64,000 nucleotides of DNA from Paludibacterium purpuratum (GTDB lineage Bacteria; Pseudomonadota; Gammaproteobacteria; Burkholderiales; Chromobacteriaceae). The position numbers and the translations under genes are program-made. A model generated the notes under the pieces. It did no database searches. It was not told where the DNA came from and saw only the letters and a list, made by a program, of their open reading frames with translations. Shown here piece after piece: positions 8,889 through 18,130 of the stretch (position 1 is its first letter; every line of letters starts with the position of its first letter). The stretch spans positions 62,001-126,000 of the forward strand of contig NZ_SNZP01000004.1 in assembly GCF_004363805.1 (NCBI RefSeq), written 5' to 3'.

Positions 8889-9397
8889 CGCGGTGGACGC
8901 GGAGCGCGCGGCCGCAGGAAGAGCCGCGTGCCGCACAGTCGATCATGCAAGGTTTGGTGGCGCGGATCGAAGTAGCGCCAGGCAAAGGGCACCGCACACC
9001 ACAGCAATGCCAGGCGCGCCGCGTGCGGGTTGCCGGCGCCCATGCCCAAGTAGGCGGCGATCGGGACGCCGATGATCAGCACCAGTGCGACCGTGAAACG
9101 GAATGCCGCCAGCCCCCAGCCGATCGGCGCGCCGTCCGCGCGCGCAAGCTGCAGTCGCCAGGCTTTCATCGCCACCGTTTGGCCGCCGCGCACCCAGGAC
9201 AGACCAAAATAGGCGAATAGTGCGGCCAACAGCGCCAACTGCTCCAGGTAGCGCAACCAAGATGGGTTGCCCAGTTTGACCATGGGGACGGTGAACAGCG
9301 CCGAGGTCGTCAGCAGCAAAGCCAACATCAGCAGGCATTCGTACAGCAGACAAGCCAACAGGCGTTTGATGCCGGGCGGATTCGGTTGGTCGGTCAT
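8885..9397 (-). CDS. RDD-family membrane protein
   Basis: A roughly 170-residue inner-membrane protein with the RDD pattern: an N-terminal R in GIKRLLACLLYE, a hydrophobic pair, GGQTVAMKAWRLQLARADG, further helices and a terminal QTLHDRLCGTRL that supplies the conserved Asp-Arg. Function of the family is uncertain; some members are linked to ion exchange. ATG 9397 has AGGA 9 bases upstream and is preferred. ATG 9415 overlaps the DUF3106 stop as ATGA and is the alternative. It is the last gene of a minus-strand set with DUF3106 and the sigma-like/DUF3619 gene. Confidence 0.8.
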   Translation of the reverse strand: MTDQPNPPGIKRLLACLLYECLLMLALLLTTSALFTVPMVKLGNPSWLRYLEQLALLAALFAYFGLSWVRGGQTVAMKAWRLQLARADGAPIGWGLAAFRFTVALVLIIGVPIAAYLGMGAGNPHAARLALLWCAVPFAWRYFDPRHQTLHDRLCGTRLFLRPRAPRPPR

Positions 9398-9411
9398 AGG
9401 TCGTTCCTGTG

Positions 9412-9780
9412 TCATGGGGCGGTCGCCGCCGGCCCCTGCAATTTAGCCAGTACTTCCGCGCGTTGCGCCGGATTCATCGCTTGCAGTGCTTGCCAATGTA
9501 GGCGCGCCAGCGCCTGTTGTTCTTCGGATAGATCGGCCCAGGCCTTGAGCCGAGCATCGACCCGCCTTTGCTGAAGGGGCGATAAGCAATCGTAAGCCGT
9601 TGCCAGTGCCAGCAGCTTTTGCTTGTGCTCCGGCGCGAATCGGTTCCACTCTGCGCTGACCGGCGCCAGGATGGCTTGCTGATGCGCGTTCAGCTCCCCC
9701 CAGTTCGGTCCCGCCGGTTGTGCCGTCGCAGTGACGGCGATCGATAGCATGACCGCCGCCAACAAGCCGCTAGTCTTCAT
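9412..9780 (-). CDS. DUF3106 periplasmic protein
   Basis: A 122-residue protein starting MKTSGLLAAVML with a typical Sec signal peptide ending near TATAQPA. The mature part is helical and rich in Trp, Gln and Leu, with NWGELNAHQQAILAPV followed by LSPLQQRRVDARLKAWADLSEEQQ, the DUF3106 pattern. The gene overlaps the upstream sigma-like/DUF3619 frame by about 11 bases and touches the RDD gene, indicating one transcript. In betaproteobacteria this order (sigma factor, DUF3619, DUF3106, RDD) is recurrent. The biochemical role is unknown. Confidence 0.75.
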   Translation of the reverse strand: MKTSGLLAAVMLSIAVTATAQPAGPNWGELNAHQQAILAPVSAEWNRFAPEHKQKLLALATAYDCLSPLQQRRVDARLKAWADLSEEQQALARLHWQALQAMNPAQRAEVLAKLQGPAATAP

Positions 9781-10708
9781 CGGCGGCCTCCACGAAGCGT
9801 GAATCCAGTAGCACGTCGAGGGGAACATCGCTCGATAGCAGTTGGATCTCCGTCCGCGCTTGATCCTCGTTGCGGCCGGGTTGGGTCAGCCATAGGCCGG
9901 CCGCAACGGCGGCAATCAGCGCGCCTAGTATGGCCAGTCGCGTACCGAGCGGGTGCCGCAACATCAGTAGGCGACCGCGGTCGGTCAGGCGGCTGCGGCG
10001 CAGCGGCCGATCGACGGCCTGGAATAGCTGCCGCAGCGCGTCACCGTGCGCGATGGCCAACGTTGCCCGAGGCAATGCCAAGGCCTTGGCTGCGCAGAGT
10101 GCAATATCCGATTTGGTCGCCATCTCCACCGCGCAGCCCTTGAGCGCCAGAATGGCCTTCAACATGGCGGTGGCGCGGCTTGCGTCGCGGCGGACGCAGC
10201 GTTGGGTGAGCGCCAGTACCCGGGCCGCCTGCTGCAATGGCAGGCATTCGACATGGAGCTGCCAGAAGGCATCGCGTTGACGCGTCGGCAGTAGACGCAA
10301 AATCTCCGTGACCAGCAGACCGCCTTGCGGTTGTTCATGCCAAGCAGGTCGATGCTCGCCCAAGTCGATCTGCAACATTTCGAGCGTGCCGGGCGCCAAG
10401 GTTTCACTCTGGGGCGGAATCAGGTGGGATAGCAAATCCGGCAGCAGTTGACCGAGGCGTTGCCGCCAGCGTGCGCGGCGCAGGTGTTGCCGCAAAAGGC
10501 GCTGAAATAGCGGGTCTCGCGCATCTTTCATGGCGTAGGCATATCGCTTGGACATGGCCCGCAAGGTATCGCGCACAACCGCCAAGGCGGTTTGTTCGTC
10601 GCCAACGATCAGCAGCGCCTGCTGCATGGCGCGTAAACCGGCCGATTCGGTGCTCGAAAGCAGGGGCGGGGCAGATGCCATGCAATCACGCATAAATGAT
10701 GCCAACAC
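9770..10708 (-). CDS. Sigma-70-like/DUF3619 fusion protein with one membrane helix
   Basis: A 312-residue frame in three parts. Residues about 15-95 look like a degenerate sigma region 2 (ALAVVRDTLRAMSKRYAYA, then FQRLLRQHLRRARWRQRL). Residues about 130-190 form a good sigma region 4 (LRLLPTRQRDAFWQLH with QQAARVLALTQRCVRR). The C-terminal 120 residues match DUF3619, with one transmembrane helix (LAILGALIAAVAAGLWL) and an ending LSSDVPLDVLLDSRF. In related genomes the sigma factor and DUF3619 are usually separate; here they are one frame. The opening GTG 10708 is weak; ATG 10693 is possible. Possibly a membrane-tethered sigma-like regulator (inference). Confidence 0.65.
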   Translation of the reverse strand: MLASFMRDCMASAPPLLSSTESAGLRAMQQALLIVGDEQTALAVVRDTLRAMSKRYAYAMKDARDPLFQRLLRQHLRRARWRQRLGQLLPDLLSHLIPPQSETLAPGTLEMLQIDLGEHRPAWHEQPQGGLLVTEILRLLPTRQRDAFWQLHVECLPLQQAARVLALTQRCVRRDASRATAMLKAILALKGCAVEMATKSDIALCAAKALALPRATLAIAHGDALRQLFQAVDRPLRRSRLTDRGRLLMLRHPLGTRLAILGALIAAVAAGLWLTQPGRNEDQARTEIQLLSSDVPLDVLLDSRFVEAADED

Positions 10709-10913
10709 AGCATCTTATCAGAGGTGAATACGCAAAAATAGTACGAAAAAAATGCTTGAATTTACCGGGGCTTAGCGTTTTTTGCGACTGCACAAAATCG
10801 CTTGCCGAGGCCTGGCAGATAAGATAAGGTCTTATGACGACTCAGGAAAATTCTTCTACAGAATGACCTTGGTTCGATAACAACGGGACAAAAAATCATA
10901 GACAGAGGCGAAA

Positions 10914-12674
10914 ATGCAGATCACGGGCGCGGAGATTGTAGTCCGATGCCTGCAGGAGGAAGGAGTCGAGTTTGTTTTCGGCTACCCCGGCGGCGCGGTA
11001 ATTGAAATATATGATGCCATCTTCAAGCAGAGCCAGTTTCGACATGTGTTGGTCAGACATGAACAAGCAGCGGTGCATGCGGCGGATGCTTATTCTCGGT
11101 CCAGCGACAAGGTAGGCGTGGCCCTGGTGACCTCGGGCCCCGGGGCGACCAATGCCGTCACCGGTATCGCCACGGCTTACCTGGACTCTATCCCACTGGT
11201 GGTGCTGTCCGGCCAGGTGGGCACGCCGGCCATCGGGCTGGATGCTTTCCAGGAAGTCGACATGGTCGGCATTACCCGGCCGTGCGTGAAGCACAACTTT
11301 CTGGTCAAGGACATCGCCGAGTTGGCCACGACCATTAAAAAGGCCTTTTACCTAGCCAAGTCCGGTCGGCCCGGACCGGTGGTGGTGGACATTCCCAAGG
11401 ACATCACGCAGCAGTTGCATGCGTTCAGCTATCCGCAAAGCATGAGCGTGCGGTCCTATGTGCCGGTGACGCGCGGCCACAGCGGCCAGATCAAGAAAGC
11501 CGTCAATCTGCTGGCCGGCGCGCAGCGTCCGTTGATCTATATCGGCGGCGGCGCGGTGCAAGGCAATGCGGCGGACGAGGTGCGCGAGCTGGTGCAGTCG
11601 CTCGGCCTGCCGTGTACCAACACCCTGATGGGACTCGGCGCTTATCCGGGCAGCGATCGCCAGTGCCTGGGCATGCTCGGCATGCACGGCACCTATGAAG
11701 CCAATATGGCCATGCATTACTGCGACGTGCTGGTCGCGGTCGGTGCGCGCTTCGACGATCGCGTGATCAGCGTGCCGTCGCATTTCCTGTCGCAGCCGAA
11801 AAAAATCATCCATATCGACGTCGATCCGTCGTCGATCGCCAAGCGCGTCAAAGTGGACATCCCGATCGTCGGCGACGTCAAACTGGTGCTGCGCGATATG
11901 CTGGAACAATGGCGGCAGGCGCAACTATCGCTGGATGCCGGCGCGCTCGCCGGCTGGTGGAAGCAGCTCGAGGTCTGGCGTTCGCACGATTGCCTGCGAT
12001 TCGCCCCGTCGGAGACACTGATCAAGCCGCAGTTCGTCATGCAGAAGTTGTACGAGGTGACCGGCGGCGAGGCCATCATCACCTCCGACGTCGGGCAGCA
12101 TCAGATGTGGGCCGCGCAATATTACCGCTTCGACCAGCCGCGGCGCTGGATCAATTCCGGCGGTCTCGGCACCATGGGCTTCGGTCTACCGGCCGCGATG
12201 GGGGCGCAATTGGCCAATCCGTACGCAACGGTAGCCTGCGTGACCGGCGATGCATCGATCCAAATGAACATCCAGGAGCTGTCCACCTGCAAGCAGTATC
12301 ACATCCCGGTCAAGGTGGTGAACCTGAACAACCGTTACCTGGGCATGGTGCGTCAGTGGCAGGAAATGTTCTACGGCAACCGTTATTCGGAAACCTATAT
12401 GGACGCCTTGCCGGACTTCGTCAAACTGGCCGAGGCCTACGGACACGTCGGCATGCGCATCGAGCACCCGGGGGACGTGGAACCGGCGCTGCGCGAAGCG
12501 TTCGCCATGAAAGAACGTCTGGTTTTCCTCGACGTCATCACCGATCAGTCGGAAAACGTGTTCCCGATGGTGCAAAACGGCAAGGGCTTGAACCAGATGG
12601 ACTTGCCGCCGCACATGGGCGACGTGCAGGACGTCCCGTTCGAGAACAACCGCGATTACGGCAATATGTGTTGA
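10914..12674 (+). CDS. ilvB: Acetolactate synthase large subunit
   Basis: A 586-residue thiamine-diphosphate enzyme joining two pyruvates, or pyruvate and 2-ketobutyrate, as the first common step of Val/Leu/Ile synthesis. The catalytic glutamate is E50 in VRHEQAA. The central FAD domain follows, then the ThDP motif GDASIQMNIQ..VNLNN at roughly 444-472. The biosynthetic (FAD-dependent) type is indicated by pairing with ilvH 9 bases downstream. GAGG lies 7 bases before the ATG. The roughly 200-base leader contains no run of Leu/Ile/Val codons, so classical attenuation is not evident. Confidence 0.95.
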   Translation: MQITGAEIVVRCLQEEGVEFVFGYPGGAVIEIYDAIFKQSQFRHVLVRHEQAAVHAADAYSRSSDKVGVALVTSGPGATNAVTGIATAYLDSIPLVVLSGQVGTPAIGLDAFQEVDMVGITRPCVKHNFLVKDIAELATTIKKAFYLAKSGRPGPVVVDIPKDITQQLHAFSYPQSMSVRSYVPVTRGHSGQIKKAVNLLAGAQRPLIYIGGGAVQGNAADEVRELVQSLGLPCTNTLMGLGAYPGSDRQCLGMLGMHGTYEANMAMHYCDVLVAVGARFDDRVISVPSHFLSQPKKIIHIDVDPSSIAKRVKVDIPIVGDVKLVLRDMLEQWRQAQLSLDAGALAGWWKQLEVWRSHDCLRFAPSETLIKPQFVMQKLYEVTGGEAIITSDVGQHQMWAAQYYRFDQPRRWINSGGLGTMGFGLPAAMGAQLANPYATVACVTGDASIQMNIQELSTCKQYHIPVKVVNLNNRYLGMVRQWQEMFYGNRYSETYMDALPDFVKLAEAYGHVGMRIEHPGDVEPALREAFAMKERLVFLDVITDQSENVFPMVQNGKGLNQMDLPPHMGDVQDVPFENNRDYGNMC

Positions 12675-12683
12675 GGCGGCACC

Positions 12684-13175
12684 ATGCGACATATTCTTTC
12701 CATTTTGCTAGAAAATGAAGCGGGCGCGTTGTCCCGCGTGGTCGGGCTGTTTTCCGCCCGGGCCTATAACATCGACTCGCTGACGGTCGCGACCACCGAA
12801 GACCCGACCCTGTCGCGCATGACCATCGTGACCCATGGCTCGGAAGATGTGATCGAACAGATCACCAAGCAGCTCAACAAGCTGATCGAGGTGGTCAAGG
12901 TGATCGACCTGAACGAGTCGGAGCATATCGAGCGTGAAATGATGCTCATCAAAGTGCGCTCCACCGGCAAGGAGCGCGAAGAGATGAAGCGCATGGCGGA
13001 CATCTTCCGCGGTCGCATCATCGACGTGACCGACAAGACCTACACCATCGAGCTAACCGGTACCAGCGAAAAACTCAACGCTTTTATCGAGGCGGTAGAC
13101 CGCACAGCGATCCTGGAAACGGTCCGCACTGGCGCTTCCGGTATCGGCCGTGGTGAACGTATCTTGAAAATCTAG
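12684..13175 (+). CDS. ilvH: Acetolactate synthase small (regulatory) subunit
   Basis: A 163-residue regulatory subunit. An N-terminal ACT domain (RHILSILLENEAGALSRVVG) binds the feedback inhibitor valine, and a C-terminal ALS_ss_C half (KERE..MKRMADIFRGRIIDV) contacts the catalytic subunit. Length matches E. coli IlvH (163). Located 9 bases after ilvB and 46 bases before ilvC, as one operon. Confidence 0.95.
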   Translation: MRHILSILLENEAGALSRVVGLFSARAYNIDSLTVATTEDPTLSRMTIVTHGSEDVIEQITKQLNKLIEVVKVIDLNESEHIEREMMLIKVRSTGKEREEMKRMADIFRGRIIDVTDKTYTIELTGTSEKLNAFIEAVDRTAILETVRTGASGIGRGERILKI

Positions 13176-13203
13176 GGCGCCGGCCATCGAGACGCCCTTA
13201 TAA

Positions 13204-14238
<1,035 letters not shown>

Positions 14239-14260
14239 TCGCCCCGCCGCGTACGACCCG

Positions 14261-14290
14261 CCCTCTCTCCGCCCGGAGGGAGGGATTTTT
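14261..14290 (+). terminator. Terminator after ilvC
   Basis: CCCTCTCTCC-gccc-GGAGGGAGGG, with one G-T pair, is followed by ATTTTTCATTTT. It lies 23 bases after the ilvC stop and separates ilvBHC from psd-pssA. Confidence 0.8.
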
Positions 14291-14419
14291 CATTTTGAAT
14301 CCCAAAGGTTTATGCCTTTGGTGAATCAAGTGGATGCTCGGGTTTCACCCGACGCCGTCGCGGAGGGTTATAATCCCGCATTGTTTTGGGGCTCGCCCCC
14401 GCAGATAACTGGAGACTCG

Positions 14420-15064
14420 ATGTCCGCGCACTATCCCCACCCACTGATCGCCCGTGAAGGCTGGCCGTTCCTGTTCATCTCGGTCGCGGTCTCCCTGGCC
14501 CTGACGCCCGCCATCGGCTGGTGGTCGGCCCCGCTGTGGCTGGTGGCCCTGTTCGTCCTGCAGTTTTTCCGCGACCCGCCGCGCGCGGTGCCCGCCGACG
14601 CGAATGCCGTGCTGTCGCCGGCCGACGGCCGCATCGTCGTGGTGGAAAAGGCGCTGGATCCGTATCGCAATCAGGAAGCGTTGAAGATCAGTGTGTTCAT
14701 GAACGTGTTCAACGTCCATTCCAACCGCAGCCCGGTGGACGGGACGGTGGAAAAGGTCGAGTACCATGCCGGCTCCTTCCTGAACGCCGCATTGGCCAAG
14801 GCCTCGCTGGAAAACGAACGCAATGCCGTGTTGCTCGCGACGCCCGACGGCACGCAAATCACTTTCGTACAGATCGCCGGCTTGGTTGCACGCCGCATTC
14901 TGTGTTACACCCGCGCCGGCGATCGGCTCGCGCGTGGCCAACGTTACGGTTTCATTCGCTTCGGTTCGCGGGTCGACGTTTATCTACCGCTCACCGCCAC
15001 CCCGTGCGTGGCCATCGGCGACAAGGTATCGGCGACTTGCACTATCCTGGCGAAACTCGCTTGA
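14420..15064 (+). CDS. psd: Phosphatidylserine decarboxylase
   Basis: A 214-residue class II (archaeal-type, short) decarboxylase making phosphatidylethanolamine. One or two N-terminal hydrophobic segments lead to [13 protein letters not shown], then [14 protein letters not shown], and a C-terminal [11 protein letters not shown] where the GS pair is the predicted self-cleavage and pyruvoyl-forming site. ATG 14420 is selected because GGAG is 5 bases upstream and family alignment begins here, although the frame is open further upstream. It is followed 13 bases later by pssA, its substrate-producing partner. Confidence 0.93.
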   Translation: MSAHYPHPLIAREGWPFLFISVAVSLALTPAIGWWSAPLWLVALFVLQFFRDPPRAVPADANAVLSPADGRIVVVEKALDPYRNQEALKISVFMNVFNVHSNRSPVDGTVEKVEYHAGSFLNAALAKASLENERNAVLLATPDGTQITFVQIAGLVARRILCYTRAGDRLARGQRYGFIRFGSRVDVYLPLTATPCVAIGDKVSATCTILAKLA

Positions 15065-15077
15065 TCGGATACCGACC

Positions 15078-15845
15078 ATGACCATCCCGGACATGCTGCC
15101 AGGCGGACGCGAAAAGCGTTCGCTACGTCGCCAAGGCATTTATCTGCTGCCCAACTCCTTTACGCTCGCCGCATTGTTCGCCGGCTTCTATGCCGTGGTA
15201 CAGGCGATGAACCACAACTTCGAGTATGGCGCCATGGCGATCTTCATCGCCATGATCCTCGACGGCATGGATGGCCGCGTGGCGCGGCTGACGCATAGCC
15301 AGAGCGCCTTCGGCGCCGAGTTCGATAGCCTGTCCGACATGGTCAGCTTCGGCGTGGCGCCGGCACTGGTGATCTACGAGTGGCAGCTACGCGGTCTGGG
15401 CAAGCTGGGCTGGATGGTCGCCTTCATCTACTGCGCCTCGGCGGCGCTGCGGCTGGCGCGCTTCAATACCATGATCGGGGTGGTCGACAAGCGCTGGTTC
15501 ATCGGACTGCCGAGCCCCGCCGCCGCCGCGCTGGTGGCCGGTCTGGTGTGGATTTGCCTCGAATACGGTTACGATACCCTGCCGCATATGAATTGGCTGG
15601 CGCTGGCCTTTACCGCCTTCGCCGGCCTGTCGATGGTGACCAATGTGCGCTTCTGGAGCTTCAAGGAGATCCACCTGCGCCGCAAAGTGCCGTTCTTCGT
15701 CCTGATGCTGCTGGTGTTGGGCTTTCTGCTGCTGGTGGCCTCGCCGCCGCTGGTTCTGTTCGGGTTCTTTGTCTGCTACGGGCTATCGGGCTATGTCGGC
15801 GCTTTGTGGCGCCGTCACAAGCGGCCTCGCGCTGTGCAATCCTAG
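15078..15845 (+). CDS. pssA: CDP-diacylglycerol--serine O-phosphatidyltransferase
   Basis: A roughly 255-residue membrane enzyme of the CDP-alcohol phosphatidyltransferase family that makes phosphatidylserine. The active-site motif is DGMDGRVARLTHSQS with FDSLSD (DGxxGR..G..DSxxD pattern) at about residues 55-80. Several helices follow, and a basic tail ends RRHKRPRAVQS. ATG 15078 gives the family's normal start (MTIPDMLPGGREKRSL); the longer open frame overlaps psd and is not needed. It ends before a strong terminator and probably forms one transcript with psd. Confidence 0.93.
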   Translation: MTIPDMLPGGREKRSLRRQGIYLLPNSFTLAALFAGFYAVVQAMNHNFEYGAMAIFIAMILDGMDGRVARLTHSQSAFGAEFDSLSDMVSFGVAPALVIYEWQLRGLGKLGWMVAFIYCASAALRLARFNTMIGVVDKRWFIGLPSPAAAALVAGLVWICLEYGYDTLPHMNWLALAFTAFAGLSMVTNVRFWSFKEIHLRRKVPFFVLMLLVLGFLLLVASPPLVLFGFFVCYGLSGYVGALWRRHKRPRAVQS

Positions 15846-15880
15846 TTTGGCGACGCTGTCCGTGCGTTGCCTACCTCGAA

Positions 15881-15910
15881 AAAACGCGCCGGTATGAACC
15901 GGCGCGTTTT
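15881..15910. terminator. Bidirectional terminator between pssA and the RTX-type gene
   Basis: AAAACGCGCCGGT-atga-ACCGGCGCGTTTT is a 13-bp perfect stem with A and T tails, placed between convergent genes. Confidence 0.93.
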
Positions 15911-15922
15911 GCTACCTAGTCA

Positions 15923-16354
15923 TTAGTACGAAAACGTCAGCGTATTTTGCTCGATCAGGTGCAGCAGCGCTGCCGCCTCGGAGCGCTCCCCTACCAAATT
16001 GACGTTCTCGATCTGGATGATTTGCTGCGTTTCGTCGCCCTGGCCGATGCGCAAGATGGTGTGCATACCATTGAACGACAGCGACACTTGATCTTGCGAG
16101 ACACCATGCAACTGCACTCGGTCGCATTCGCTCGGGTCGAAGTTCCGCACGTAATCGGTGCCGCCATCCATATTCTGTTGCCGCCAGACGAAGGTATCTT
16201 GCACATCTTCGCTGCCGAACAATCGGTCTGTGCCCGCGAAAGTATTGTGCTGAGCTGCCGTCATCCAGCCCCTGTTCGCGAATTGTTCGAGCCGGTTGGT
16301 TTGGCAATCGGGTGCGTTGTCTACAGTGTCGGTGCTAGCTAGTTTGTCAGTCAT
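15923..16354 (-). CDS. Small RTX-type secretion-module protein lacking nonapeptide repeats
   Basis: A 143-residue protein whose C-terminal 90 residues match the shared C-terminal module of the RTX cluster at 27067-31774: DTFVWRQQNMDGGTDYVRNF, VSLSFNGMHTILRIG, TQQIIQIENVNLVGERSEA and a LLHLIEQNTL tail. That module resembles type I secretion targets of the VC_A0849 kind. The N-terminal 50 residues have no signal peptide and no GGxGxDxxx repeats beyond FAGTDRLFGSED. GAGGAA lies 8 bases before the ATG. It lies between pssA and leuA, away from its paralogues. The function is unknown; probably a secreted or degenerate family member. Confidence 0.7.
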   Translation of the reverse strand: MTDKLASTDTVDNAPDCQTNRLEQFANRGWMTAAQHNTFAGTDRLFGSEDVQDTFVWRQQNMDGGTDYVRNFDPSECDRVQLHGVSQDQVSLSFNGMHTILRIGQGDETQQIIQIENVNLVGERSEAAALLHLIEQNTLTFSY

Positions 16355-16537
16355 GCTTTCAGTTCCTCTCAGTGAGTGCGCTTCAAAAAGGATGTTTCAT
16401 GCCCGTGCGTGGTGGGCACAGGTGAAGGACGTTGCGAGAGGTGTGACGGTTCTGGATTGACGGTCGTGTCTTTGCGGAAAGCGAACAATCGCCGTGCAGA
16501 GCTTGTTGTTGTCTGTCGGCCATCTCGTCATCGATGC

Positions 16538-18070
16538 CTATCCGATGGATTTTTCGGTCTTGGTCTGCAATAACAGCAAGCCCAATAGCGCCAGCGCGCC
16601 GAGGCCGACGAAATAATCCTGGCAAGCCAGTAGCGTCGATTGTCGCCCGATTTCGCCCGCCAGCTGCGCCAAGGCCGGCATGTCGGGGTGGGCGAGGCCC
16701 AAGGGGTCTGCCGGGCCGTTCGCCATGCCATACCAGGGAGACAGATTGGTCGTCCCCTCCGCCAACCGGCTGTAGTGCAAGGTGGTCCGCATCTGTACCA
16801 CGATGGTGGCGACGGAAATACCGAGTGCGTTGGCGATTTCGCGCATCGAATTCTTGACTTGGTAGGCGTGGCTGAAGGCCGAGTCCGGAATGCCGCGGAA
16901 GGTGCTGGCCGCCGCTGTGCCGAGCATGAAGGGCATGAATAGCGCATTGAGGACGATCAGTGCCAGCGCGATATGCCATAGCGTGGCCTCGGGGCTCAGG
17001 CGCTCGGCGAGCCAGGCGAAGCCGGCCAGGCCGAGCATACTGGCGCGCAGAAAGCCGCGCATGTTCGGCCAACGTTGCAGCAGGCGGAAATGCAAGAAGA
17101 CGATGGGCAGGCCCAGGAGCGAACTCAAGCCCATCACCCAACCGGTACTTTGCAAGGCGAAACCGAGCCCCTGCACCATGAAAATCGGCAGGATGACGTT
17201 GCAACCGGACACCACCAGGTAGCCGGTGCCGTAGATCGTCATGCCGAGCCAATAGCGCAAGCTGGAGAAACGCGAGTAGGGAATCAGCGGACGCGGCTGG
17301 CGCCATTCGTGCCACAGGTATCCCAGCAGCAGCAACGCGGCTAGCCCCGCACCGGCCAGAATCGTTTCGGCATGGTCGAACAGATCGTAGCGGGCACGTT
17401 CCAGGAAAAATTGCAGACTGAAGACGCCGACGGTCAGCAGTGTGACCGCCAACGGGTGCAGTTTGTCCGCTTGGGGCGGTGGAACCGGCTCGCGCTGCGG
17501 CACGGTGACGGCCACCAGGCGTTCAACCAGCACTGTCAGCGGCAGCATGATCCAGAACAGCGCGCGCCAGCTCGTCTCGGTGACCAATATGCTGGCCAGC
17601 CAAGGCGCCGCCGCCGATGCCAGTGTGATGCCGACCGGCACGGCCAGCAATGCCGGCACGCGTGCCGGGCCGCGGTGGTGCAACACCTGAACCCGTGCCG
17701 CGGTGAAGAAAGCGCTGCCGCCGGTCGCGCTCAACATGCGCCCGACGATAAAGACGCCGACCGAATCGGCGTTGGCGCAGACCAACGCGCCCAGTGCGAA
17801 CGTGAACAGGGACAGTCGCAACAGGCGGCGGTAACCGACGCGCTGAACCAACCAGCGGTGTGCCAGGATCATCAACACGGCCACGGTGGCATAGGCGGCC
17901 GCGGCTAGGCTGAACTCCTCCGGCGCGGCGTCGATGCCGCCGGAAATATAGCTGGAGGCAAACGACACCATGATGGTTTGCAGATATTCCAGCGCCACAA
18001 GCGCTGCGATGGTCAGTGAATGTCGGGATGCAAAGGCGGGGTGGGCAGGCATAAAGCAATTCGGAAACAT
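16538..18070 (-). CDS. MFS transporter, DHA2-like drug:H+ antiporter
   Basis: A roughly 510-residue protein with about 14 hydrophobic helices and the between-helix-2/3 signature LAHRWLVQRVGYRRLL. It resembles the EmrB/QacA branch of the major facilitator superfamily, with a long C-terminal loop carrying NSMREIANALGISVATIVVQ. It should export small toxic compounds; the substrate is unknown. ATG 18070 or ATG 18052 are both possible, and the frame opens at TTG 18097. Divergent from a LysR gene 60 bases away, a usual arrangement for ligand-induced efflux. Confidence 0.82.
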   Translation of the reverse strand: MFPNCFMPAHPAFASRHSLTIAALVALEYLQTIMVSFASSYISGGIDAAPEEFSLAAAAYATVAVLMILAHRWLVQRVGYRRLLRLSLFTFALGALVCANADSVGVFIVGRMLSATGGSAFFTAARVQVLHHRGPARVPALLAVPVGITLASAAAPWLASILVTETSWRALFWIMLPLTVLVERLVAVTVPQREPVPPPQADKLHPLAVTLLTVGVFSLQFFLERARYDLFDHAETILAGAGLAALLLLGYLWHEWRQPRPLIPYSRFSSLRYWLGMTIYGTGYLVVSGCNVILPIFMVQGLGFALQSTGWVMGLSSLLGLPIVFLHFRLLQRWPNMRGFLRASMLGLAGFAWLAERLSPEATLWHIALALIVLNALFMPFMLGTAAASTFRGIPDSAFSHAYQVKNSMREIANALGISVATIVVQMRTTLHYSRLAEGTTNLSPWYGMANGPADPLGLAHPDMPALAQLAGEIGRQSTLLACQDYFVGLGALALLGLLLLQTKTEKSIG

Positions 18071-18130
18071 GACACCGCTATTGTCGCAATCCGCCAACTA
18101 TGATGGAAATCGATTGTTATAATTACAGTC

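Noticed and set aside
10752-10776. Short frame MLEFTGA upstream of ilvB as an attenuation leader peptide
   Set aside because: Only seven codons, without the run of Leu/Ile/Val codons or the alternative hairpins needed.
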